From positions 1-22,502 of the forward strand of contig CALXPX010000003.1 in NCBI GenBank assembly GCA_944390305.1: DNA of 22,502 bases. Reading direction: 5' to 3'. This DNA comes from an uncultured Clostridia bacterium (GTDB lineage Bacteria; Bacillota; Clostridia; TANB77; CAG-508). Both the position numbers and the translations under genes were made by a program. Positions 16,553 to 22,502 of this stretch are shown here, in pieces; within the stretch, counting starts at the first letter, position 1; every line of letters begins with the position of its first letter. The notes under the pieces were generated by a model, which was given only the letters and a program-made list of their open reading frames with translations, made no database searches and was not told the DNA's origin.

Positions 16553-17536
16553 ATGAAGGTAGTTGTTACTGGCTCTACAGGACATATTGGTAATGTTTTA
16601 GTAAGATATTTAGTAGATAAAGGTTATGATGTTACTGCTTTTGTAAGAAATGGTGAGAAAACTAATTTGTTTAATGGATTAAATGTCAATTTTGCATATG
16701 GTGATGTTCGTGATATAGATAGTTTAAAAAAAGCTTTTGAAAACAATGATGCTGTTTTTCATCTTGCTGGTTTAATTGATATTGGAAATGGAAACAAAAA
16801 ATTAATGCATGATATTAATGTTAATGGAAGTAAAAATGTAATAGAAGCTTGCAAATTAACTAAAGTAAAAAGATTGATTTATACTAGTTCTGTTCATGCA
16901 ATACCTCCAAAACCTGGTAATGAAATAATTTATGAAACTAATAATTTTTCTCCTGATTTAGTAAAGGGAACTTATGCTAAAACTAAAGCAGAAGCTACCA
17001 AATATATACTTGAAGCAAATAGTAAAGATTTAGAAGTTATCATAACTCATCCTTCTGGCGTAATTGGTCCATATGAATATATCACATCAAATTTAGGTCA
17101 ATTAATTATAGATTGTGCACACAAAAAAATGGGTGCTTATTTAGATGGTGGATATAATTTTGTTGATGTAAGAGATGTTGCAGATGGATTAATTTCTGCT
17201 TTAGAGAAAGGAAAACCTGGTGAATGTTATATTTTAGCAGGTCATTATGTTACAATAAAAGAATTAATGAAATATGTTCAAGATATTACAGGGGTTCCTG
17301 CTCCTAAATTTAAAATTGCTAGATGGTTTGCATATGCTACAGGTGCATTATCTGAAATATACTACAAAATTGTTAAACAAAAACCACTATTTACATCATA
17401 TTCCGTATATACTACTGGTACAAATGCAAACTTTTCTATAGAAAAAGCAAAAAAAGAACTAGGTTACTTTCCTAGGGATTTTGAAAAAACTATGGTAGAT
17501 ACAATATATTGGATGAAAGAAAATGGAAAAATATAA
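16553..17536 (+). CDS. Extended SDR family NAD(P)-dependent epimerase/reductase
   Basis: This 327-residue protein has the Rossmann glycine motif GSTGHIG at 7-13. The Ser of YTSS (112-113) and the Tyr141-x-x-x-Lys145 pair give the full SDR catalytic set. Its fold class covers nucleotide-sugar epimerases and dihydroflavonol-4-reductase-like ketoreductases. The C-terminal substrate domain does not let me choose between them, so the substrate is unknown. AAAGGAGGAAAATC precedes ATG. It is the only sizeable plus-strand gene here and lies inside the run of pilin genes, convergent with one and divergent from another. It has its own terminator. Nothing links it functionally to secretion apart from position, so it may be an unrelated insertion or a sugar-modifying partner. 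Confidence 0.85.
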   Translation: MKVVVTGSTGHIGNVLVRYLVDKGYDVTAFVRNGEKTNLFNGLNVNFAYGDVRDIDSLKKAFENNDAVFHLAGLIDIGNGNKKLMHDINVNGSKNVIEACKLTKVKRLIYTSSVHAIPPKPGNEIIYETNNFSPDLVKGTYAKTKAEATKYILEANSKDLEVIITHPSGVIGPYEYITSNLGQLIIDCAHKKMGAYLDGGYNFVDVRDVADGLISALEKGKPGECYILAGHYVTIKELMKYVQDITGVPAPKFKIARWFAYATGALSEIYYKIVKQKPLFTSYSVYTTGTNANFSIEKAKKELGYFPRDFEKTMVDTIYWMKENGKI

Positions 17537-17543
17537 AAATTAA

Positions 17544-17565
17544 AGGCAATCTTAATTGATTGCCT
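17544..17565. terminator. Bidirectional rho-independent terminator between SDR and pilin genes
   Basis: The stem AGGCAATC (17544-17551) pairs with GATTGCCT (17558-17565) around the loop TTAATT. The plus strand continues ATTTTTATTTTA. The minus strand continues TTAATTTTTATATTT. It ends both the SDR gene, stopping at 17536, and the pilin gene, stopping at 17570. Confidence 0.85.
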
Positions 17566-17569
17566 ATTT

Positions 17570-17935
17570 TTATTTTATGTTATTTTCTGCTAAGTTCTTT
17601 ACTATTCCTAATATTCCACCTGCTGCAAATAATAGTATAGCACCAACAATATAAATTACTGCTGTTTTCTTTATTTCTGCCTTTCCTTCTGGAGATGCAG
17701 TAATAAATTTAATACCTACAAAAATAAGCATAATAACAGCTGCTGCAAAAGCTATAGTTTGTATGATAAATATTACGCCACTTACAATATTATTTATTGA
17801 TGATACTCCTGTTCCGCTTGGTTGACTTGCTGTAGGAATTCCTACTCCTGAAGCAAACACCATATTTACTGCGCTTAAAACAGCTGTAATTATGAATAAT
17901 ATAGATATTATTTTAGCTATTTTATTTACTTTCAT
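17570..17935 (-). CDS. VirB2/TrbC-like T4SS pilin, class B, separated from the main cluster
   Basis: This 121-residue precursor has a signal peptide (about 1-29, ending VFA-S), a short Gly/Ser/Pro-rich mature N-terminus, and two membrane helices (about 53-77 and 92-112). They flank KFITASPEGKAEIKKT, the pilin loop. It resembles the product of 16030-16398 in size, loop and the FAAGGI wording of the second helix. It has a near-ideal ribosome binding site (AGGAGGAAAAC) and a perfect consensus promoter, and it ends at a hairpin. It may therefore be expressed as a strong single-gene unit, as expected for a pilus subunit needed in many copies. Confidence 0.83.
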   Translation of the reverse strand: MKVNKIAKIISILFIITAVLSAVNMVFASGVGIPTASQPSGTGVSSINNIVSGVIFIIQTIAFAAAVIMLIFVGIKFITASPEGKAEIKKTAVIYIVGAILLFAAGGILGIVKNLAENNIK

Positions 17936-17965
17936 AGTTTTCCTCCTCTTAATATACTATAATTA

Positions 17966-17994
17966 ATTATAGATTATATTAAAAGTATTGTCAA
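17966..17994 (-). promoter_or_regulatory. Perfect-consensus SigmaA promoter for the class B pilin at 17570-17935
   Basis: On the minus strand TTGACA (17989-17994), a 17-bp spacer and TATAAT (17966-17971) match consensus at all twelve positions and lie 31 bp before ATG 17935. No operator-like inverted repeat is obvious over it. Confidence 0.85.
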
Positions 17995-18038
17995 TATTTT
18001 TATCTATTTTTTTACATTTTTCAGTCATATAGATTTTT

Positions 18039-18194
18039 TTATTCTTTTGCAACTTTCACTTTGCTTTCTCTATAATATCTAGCTATAAGTTCATCTAATT
18101 GGATACTTATATTATAGATTATTCCATAATCTTCATTTTTTAATATTGCTTTGTTAAGCTTTTCTCTTAATTCGTTTATCTCCTTATCCAACAT
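18039..18194 (-). CDS. Spo0E-like aspartyl-phosphate phosphatase family protein
   Basis: This 51-residue protein reads MLDKEINELREKLNKAILKN at its start, then carries the family signature around ISIQLDELIARYY (residues about 29-41). This matches the S-x-x-LD-x-LI-x-x-YY pattern of Spo0E-like proteins. The whole can form a two-helix hairpin of normal family length. Spo0E enzymes remove the phosphate from Spo0A and delay sporulation. Some family members act on other response regulators or have unknown targets. TTAGGAGTGATATT before ATG gives a good ribosome binding site. It is too short for long-ORF calling. A promoter and four TGTC motifs lie upstream. No terminator is seen before the pilin promoter downstream, so transcripts may run into the pilin gene. 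Confidence 0.83.
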   Translation of the reverse strand: MLDKEINELREKLNKAILKNEDYGIIYNISIQLDELIARYYRESKVKVAKE

Positions 18195-18224
18195 AATATC
18201 ACTCCTAATCTCTTATTACTTATA

Positions 18225-18253
18225 AAAATACCATATTTTTACAGCAAAGTCAA
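18225..18253 (-). promoter_or_regulatory. SigmaA-type promoter (extended -10) for the Spo0E-like gene
   Basis: On the minus strand TTGACT (18248-18253), a 17-bp spacer and TATTTT (18225-18230) preceded by TGG give an extended -10 element. It lies 31 bp upstream of ATG 18194. Confidence 0.65.
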
Positions 18254-18281
18254 TATTATTTTGCTAGTTTTTGCTAATTTA

Positions 18282-18320
18282 TGTCGGTTTTTTGTCGCCT
18301 TTTTTCGACATTTTTTGACA
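18282..18320. promoter_or_regulatory. Array of four TGTC-type motifs resembling Spo0A boxes
   Basis: Two plus-strand motifs, TGTCGG (18282) and TGTCGC (18293), and two minus-strand motifs, TGTCGAA (18304-18310) and TGTCAAA (18314-18320), face each other. Within each pair the spacing is 10-11 bp, one helical turn. TGTCGAA fits the Spo0A box consensus TGNCGAA exactly, while the others are one or two mismatches away. The array lies about 30-70 bp upstream of the -35 element of the Spo0E-like gene, a position compatible with activation or remote control. It sits between that promoter and the M16 terminator. Confidence 0.6.
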
Positions 18321-18334
18321 CATAAATAAAGAAA

Positions 18335-18358
18335 AAGCGGTTATAAAAATAACCGCTT
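18335..18358 (-). terminator. Rho-independent terminator of the M16 peptidase operon
   Basis: A 10-bp stem (plus strand AAGCGGTTAT at 18335-18344, ATAACCGCTT at 18349-18358) with an AAAA loop lies directly after the stop codon at 18364. On the minus strand it is followed by TTTCTTTATTTAT. Confidence 0.88.
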
Positions 18359-18363
18359 CAAAT

Positions 18364-19623
18364 TTATTTTCTTACAATAGATAATGCAGACATATCTTCT
18401 TTAAAAATTTCCTTTTTTATTCTATTTACATATTGTAAATCTATGTTTTTAAATACATCTATATATTCTAGACTATTTATCCCTCTTATACTATCTTGAA
18501 GAAACATTCTTCCTATAGTTTCTACATCATCATATTCAGATAAATATTCTCCATATAAAGCTCTTTTACTCCTCCAAAAGTCTTCATTTCTTATTTCAGA
18601 ATTTATTAGAACATTTACTATTTTTTCATTTACTTTTTCTGGATTTTCCGATTGACCAGATATTATTATATGTGAGTATTCATCAGAGAATTCATGATCA
18701 AAATCTAAAGGGCTCATCAGTAATCCCTCATTATACATTTCTTGGTATATTTTAGAGCTTTTTCCTATTAAACTATTTAGTATAATTTCAATTGCTATTT
18801 GCTTTTTTACTTTGTTCTCATTTTCTAGAATATCTCTAAAACCCGTTATAAATAATGGAATATTTACATCCATTTTTTGTTCTTTAATTTTTTTATTAAT
18901 TTTATTTTCATATGGAGGATATATTCTTTTAATTTCTCCTATTTTTTCTCTTGGTAATAATCTCTTTTTTACTTCTTCTAATATTTGTTCTGGGTTAAAA
19001 TTTCCACTTATGCACATTATCATATTTGACGGATGATAAAATGTATTATAACAAGAATATAAAGTTTCTTTTGTTATTTGGCTTATTGATTCCACAGTTC
19101 CTGCAATATCCAATTTTATAGGATTATTAGTATATAGACAATCCATCATATTTACATATAACTTCCATGTAGGTTCATCATCATATCTTCCAATTTCTTG
19201 ACCTATTATGCCTCTTTCTTTTTCTACATTTTCATCTGTGAAGTATGGATGTTGTACATAATCCATTAATTCGTCTAATCCCTCATAAAAATTATTTGTT
19301 CCACCAAATAAATATGCTGTATGGTCATTAGTTGTATATGCATTTGCATCTAATCCTAAAGACATTAATTTATATAAACTATCTACTCCATTTTCTTGTT
19401 CAAACATTTTATGCTCTAAATAATGAGCTACTCCATCTGGCACTTTTATTTCTTTTCCTGTTTTTGGCTCTATAAAGTGATTATCAATTGAGCCAAATTT
19501 TGTACCCCATATTATATACTTTTTTTCTGTATTTTCTTTAGGAATTATTATAATTTTCATTCCATTGTCTAATATATCTATATACACTTTTTCTTTTATT
19601 TGATCATTTTGTATAATTTCCAT
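18364..19623 (-). CDS. M16 family zinc metallopeptidase, catalytic member (YfmH-like)
   Basis: This 419-residue protein carries the inverted zinc motif HYLEH at 67-71 (His67, Glu70, His71), with a downstream VEKERGIIGQE segment whose Glu143 is the probable third ligand. Length and layout (catalytic N-domain, second M16 domain at about 185-400) fit the bacterial processing-peptidase-like M16B proteins, as in Bacillus YfmH. These form a clamshell that degrades or trims peptides, usually with a non-catalytic partner. The partner is the gene just upstream (1 bp gap), so the two probably form a heterodimer. The natural substrate is unknown. GGGAGGATTAGT precedes ATG, and a terminator follows. Confidence 0.88.
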   Translation of the reverse strand: MEIIQNDQIKEKVYIDILDNGMKIIIIPKENTEKKYIIWGTKFGSIDNHFIEPKTGKEIKVPDGVAHYLEHKMFEQENGVDSLYKLMSLGLDANAYTTNDHTAYLFGGTNNFYEGLDELMDYVQHPYFTDENVEKERGIIGQEIGRYDDEPTWKLYVNMMDCLYTNNPIKLDIAGTVESISQITKETLYSCYNTFYHPSNMIMCISGNFNPEQILEEVKKRLLPREKIGEIKRIYPPYENKINKKIKEQKMDVNIPLFITGFRDILENENKVKKQIAIEIILNSLIGKSSKIYQEMYNEGLLMSPLDFDHEFSDEYSHIIISGQSENPEKVNEKIVNVLINSEIRNEDFWRSKRALYGEYLSEYDDVETIGRMFLQDSIRGINSLEYIDVFKNIDLQYVNRIKKEIFKEDMSALSIVRK

Positions 19624-19624
19624 A

Positions 19625-20824
19625 CTAATCCTCCCTCTTTAGAAAATATATTGTATCTACCGATATTTTCTTAGCCACATCAATTACTTGTTCCATAGTA
19701 ACTTCTTTTAATTTATTGTAATATTCTGTTACTGTTAAATTCTCATCAAATAATCTTTGATCAAAATAATATGCTATCATATCTTCTTCTGATTCAGGTA
19801 TTAGATTTACAGAAGACATTATAAGTGTTTTTGCAGCAACAAATTCTTCCTTAGTTATGTTTCCATTTTTCATTTCTTGTAACTGTTTTTTTATAATTTC
19901 TAAAGTTTTGTCATAATTATTAATTTCAATTCCCGTTTGAATTAAAATAGTATTTTGTCTTCTTATATAAGCTGATCCTGCTGAATATGCCAAACTTGCT
20001 TTTTCTCTTACATTTTGGAATAGCTTAGAGTTTGCTCCCCCTCCTAAAATAGTATTATATATGCTTGTAGCAATTTTATCATTTTCTGGAGTATTTAACC
20101 CTATAATTAGCTTTCCTTGAGTGACATCCAAATTTTCTTTTACAACTTTTATTTTTGAATGTGAAACATGATTTATTTTTATTTCTTGTAGTTTACTACT
20201 CTTTATATCTGGCAATTCTATTCCATCTATATTTTCCCCCGAAATAAACAAATCTATTTTACTATTATTTATAAGGCTTTTATAGTATTCATATAAACTT
20301 TTTTCATTTATTTCTTCTATTTTATCTAATTCACCATATTTATATAGTGAATAAGGTTCTCCTTCAAACATTTCTTCTATACATCTTTCTTTTGCATACA
20401 TTGCTTTATTATCTTGTCTAGATTGAAGTATTTTTATTAGATTATCTTTTTCTTGTCTTACATATTCTTTTTTAAAAGCCCCATTTTCTAATAAAGGTTT
20501 AAAGACTATTTCTAAAAGTAAGTCTATTCCTTGCTGCAGAATATTTTCTTTTTCTAAAGTATAACTATTATCTATAGTTTCTAAGAAAAATTTTAATATA
20601 TGATAATTTCCTATTTTATCTACTCCACAATTAAACCCTGCTCCATACATTTCTTCTAATCTTTTAGAAATGTCTTCTTGTGATTTCAAATTTTCTGTTC
20701 CCCTTCTTAGAACTGATACTAATAATGCATTTTTTGTAACAGTTTCTTTTAATAAAGGAACTGTTATAAATAAAGCACATAAATTTGTTTTAAACTTATT
20801 TGTTTTTAATTTTGTAATTTCCAT
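19625..20824 (-). CDS. M16 family peptidase homologue without zinc motif (YfmF-like partner)
   Basis: This 399-residue protein has the M16 two-domain layout, but where HxxEH is expected it reads ISKRLEEMY with no metal-binding His. The C-terminal domain keeps the GGGANSKLFQNVREKASLAY segment, including the Arg273...Tyr280 pair that in non-catalytic M16 subunits contributes to substrate binding. In Bacillus and relatives such YfmF-type proteins are encoded next to an active YfmH-type subunit, exactly as here (1 bp apart). AAGGAGGATTT precedes ATG. A role on its own is unlikely. Confidence 0.85.
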   Translation of the reverse strand: MEITKLKTNKFKTNLCALFITVPLLKETVTKNALLVSVLRRGTENLKSQEDISKRLEEMYGAGFNCGVDKIGNYHILKFFLETIDNSYTLEKENILQQGIDLLLEIVFKPLLENGAFKKEYVRQEKDNLIKILQSRQDNKAMYAKERCIEEMFEGEPYSLYKYGELDKIEEINEKSLYEYYKSLINNSKIDLFISGENIDGIELPDIKSSKLQEIKINHVSHSKIKVVKENLDVTQGKLIIGLNTPENDKIATSIYNTILGGGANSKLFQNVREKASLAYSAGSAYIRRQNTILIQTGIEINNYDKTLEIIKKQLQEMKNGNITKEEFVAAKTLIMSSVNLIPESEEDMIAYYFDQRLFDENLTVTEYYNKLKEVTMEQVIDVAKKISVDTIYFLKRED

Positions 20825-20833
20825 AAATCCTCC

Positions 20834-22315
20834 TTAATTTATAGTTTCATATATATTAAATCTTTGTATTTTATCTATATATTTCATATTTTCTTTTATA
20901 TACTTTTTTACTTCGTATGTAAATTGATATATTTCGTCTTTATCATTTTCAAGTAAAAGTATTTGAGTATTTTCTAATTTTTTTATTTTATTTATAAGTC
21001 CTTCTTCTCCATCTTTTCCAAGGTTCCCTCTTAAAGGCCAATCATATTCTTTATTATCTAAATTATTTAAAACAATAGAGTAAAAAGGTGAATAAGTTGA
21101 TAGTACTATTACATTTTTATCATTATTTTGTATATATATACTTACTTCCCTTATCTCTTCTTTTAGATTATCTTCTATAATTCCACCATAAAAAGGGCTT
21201 TCATTTTTTATTTTATTGATTTCTTTAGCATATGATACTATTCCTCTTATACTTAATATCCCCATTATAATTGTGATTAAACTTGAAAGAATTAAAATAA
21301 TCAGTAATAATCTTTTTCCTTCTGCTACTATTGGATATATTAAATAATGTAATCCATATATAAAACTAATTAATGTTAATATTCCTGCTAACTTTAAATG
21401 ATATAAGTTACAAATTGGTACAATTAATATAAAAGCACTTAATGAAAATATTATTAATGTTTTTAATAAATCTATTTGTTTTTTATTTTCTATTTTTACA
21501 TATTTAGGAACAATTTTTATTAATGTAAAATACAAAATAATAGTTAGTACTATTATAAATATTAATATATTATTAGTAATTTGCCCATCTGCTGCTACAT
21601 TTTTGTTTCCAAATTCCCCTATTCCTAATATAGTATAATTAATAAAATTATATAAATTATTTTGTGTAAATAAATATATTAAATAAGCAGATAACAATAA
21701 TGCTGATATTAATAATTCTTTTGTTAATCCTTTAAAGTTTTTATTATAAAGTTCATATATAACTATAGCTATAAAGTACCCTGCTGATAGTTTTTGATTA
21801 CTAAAAAAAATCAAAAATAATATTATACCTTGTAAAATTTCTTTTTTTGTTCCATTTTTACATTTTAGAATTATTAACAAACCAATTTCAAAAAATACAT
21901 ATGAAAATATATTATAGTTTGCTCCTCCTTTTATAATTTCATGCGTAAATACAAAAATTATTAATGTATATAAGAAAGATAAACTTTTATTTATTTTTAA
22001 AGTTTTAAAAATTTCGTATATTATAAAATATAAAAAAATGGATATTATAAGATTATAAATTCTAAATACAAAAATATTATTGCCTAATATATTAAATAAT
22101 ATTTCGCCTACATAAAAAAATAATGGAGTAATTATTACGTTTGTATCTTCATAAATTGTTAGTCCATTTGACATTTTATATATATTTAAGAAGTTAATTA
22201 ATTCGTCATTGTTTTGAATTAATATATTAAATACTGGTCCTAATAATAATATAGCTAATATAAAAAAGACTATAATATTATCATGCTTTTTTACAAATAT
22301 TAGTATGTTTTTCAT
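20834..22315 (-). CDS. Polytopic membrane protein, GT-C/PMT-like glycosyltransferase candidate
   Basis: This 493-residue protein has about ten or more membrane helices and a short soluble C-terminal domain (about 370-493). The first extracytoplasmic loop carries an acidic pair (Asp37-Glu38 in QNNDELINF), followed by GLTIYEDTNV and a Pro (ITPLFF). This matches the pattern in GT-C enzymes of the ArnT/PMT/RgtA-like type, which move sugars from polyprenyl-phosphate donors outside the membrane. The helices are very Ile/Leu/Phe-rich, with little other sequence to judge, so the assignment is tentative. ATG 22315 has no ribosome binding site at normal distance. The nearest GGAGG is 24 nt away, beyond a hairpin. 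It lies between rpsU and the M16 genes. Confidence 0.65.
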   Translation of the reverse strand: MKNILIFVKKHDNIIVFFILAILLLGPVFNILIQNNDELINFLNIYKMSNGLTIYEDTNVIITPLFFYVGEILFNILGNNIFVFRIYNLIISIFLYFIIYEIFKTLKINKSLSFLYTLIIFVFTHEIIKGGANYNIFSYVFFEIGLLIILKCKNGTKKEILQGIILFLIFFSNQKLSAGYFIAIVIYELYNKNFKGLTKELLISALLLSAYLIYLFTQNNLYNFINYTILGIGEFGNKNVAADGQITNNILIFIIVLTIILYFTLIKIVPKYVKIENKKQIDLLKTLIIFSLSAFILIVPICNLYHLKLAGILTLISFIYGLHYLIYPIVAEGKRLLLIILILSSLITIIMGILSIRGIVSYAKEINKIKNESPFYGGIIEDNLKEEIREVSIYIQNNDKNVIVLSTYSPFYSIVLNNLDNKEYDWPLRGNLGKDGEEGLINKIKKLENTQILLLENDKDEIYQFTYEVKKYIKENMKYIDKIQRFNIYETIN

Positions 22316-22325
22316 AACAAAATAA

Positions 22326-22341
22326 GGACGCTTAAGCGCCC
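22326..22341 (-). terminator. Hairpin after rpsU: weak terminator or attenuator
   Basis: On the minus strand GGGCGC pairs with GCGTCC (one G-U pair) around TTAA, and is followed by TTATTTTGTT, a moderate U-tract. It begins 9 nt after the rpsU stop codon. The stem takes up part of the only GGAGG (22340-22344) available to the next gene, so it may also affect that gene's translation. Confidence 0.65.
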
Positions 22342-22350
22342 TCCTTTCTC

Positions 22351-22502
22351 TTAGAATTTTCTTTTTCTTGCAGCCTCTGATTTTTTCTTTCTTTTTACAC
22401 TAGGTTTTTCATAGCATTCTCTTTTGCGAACCTCTTGTAAAACACCATTTCTGGCACATTGCCTTTTAAATCTCTTTAAGGCATCTTCTATATTTCCATT
22501 AT
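22351..22502 (-). CDS. rpsU: 30S ribosomal protein S21, partial (N-terminus beyond window)
   Basis: Forty-nine codons and the TAA stop are visible. The peptide includes ALKRFKRQCARNGVLQEVRK, then YEKPSVKRKKKSEAARKRKF, the highly conserved basic S21 sequence of Gram-positive bacteria. About eight to ten N-terminal residues are missing at the window edge. S21 binds the small ribosomal subunit near the anti-Shine-Dalgarno region and helps initiation. It is a housekeeping gene and shows that this end of the window is chromosomal. A hairpin follows the stop. Confidence 0.96.
   Translation of the reverse strand, partial: NGNIEDALKRFKRQCARNGVLQEVRKRECYEKPSVKRKKKSEAARKRKF

Noticed and set aside
18315..18341. 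Plus-strand TTGACA as a promoter -35 box
   Set aside because: The nearest -10-like hexamer is about 21 bp away, it would transcribe antisense into the M16 gene through a terminator, and the bases fit better as part of the TGTC motif array.
1..22502. tRNA, rRNA, CRISPR array, transposase or integrase
   Set aside because: No cloverleaf, regularly spaced repeat array, rRNA core sequence or recombinase motif was seen on either strand by reading.

Overview
The window is very AT-rich. Coding is almost entirely on the minus strand, with strong GGAGG-type ribosome binding sites and consensus SigmaA-like promoters. This fits a low-GC, Gram-positive Clostridia-like Bacillota. A Spo0E-like gene, TGTCGAA-type Spo0A boxes, a YfmF/YfmH-like pair of M16 peptidase homologues and an S21 protein of Gram-positive type agree with a spore-forming lineage. 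No species can be named from the sequence.

Right end (22502 down to 18364, minus strand): the 3' part of rpsU and its hairpin, a polytopic GT-C-type membrane protein, an M16 protein lacking the metal site, an M16 metallopeptidase with the metal site, and a strong terminator. This looks like ordinary chromosome. Next (18363-17936) is a small Spo0E-like gene missed by long-ORF calling. Its promoter is preceded by four TGTC-type motifs resembling Spo0A boxes.

From 17935 to the left edge the minus strand encodes a Gram-positive type IV secretion/conjugation-like machine. In transcription order it holds: a VirB2-like pilin; then (past a plus-strand SDR gene) three more pilins, two of them recent duplicates; a PrgI-like inner-membrane protein; a membrane-anchored TraC/VirB4-N-like protein; the VirB4 ATPase; a short VirB6-like membrane protein; a single-pass protein with an SmpA-like motif; a secreted NlpC/P60-CHAP hydrolase whose reading frame runs into a second VirB6-like protein through an apparent +1 frameshift; a third VirB6-like protein with a long basic tail; a membrane-anchored protein with a degenerate M23-like domain and a tail-lysozyme domain; and the start of another membrane-anchored protein cut by the window edge.

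Plausible working model: VirB4 powers a pilin/VirB6/PrgI channel, and the two cell-wall hydrolases open a path through peptidoglycan. No relaxase, VirD4-type coupling ATPase, integrase or att site is visible, although the element continues past position 1. The cargo (DNA or protein) is therefore unknown. The most notable points are the T4SS-like locus beside housekeeping genes, the broken or recoded CHAP-VirB6 fusion at 7587-7636, three VirB6 paralogues, four pilins of two classes, and the Spo0E/Spo0A-box module beside the first pilin.
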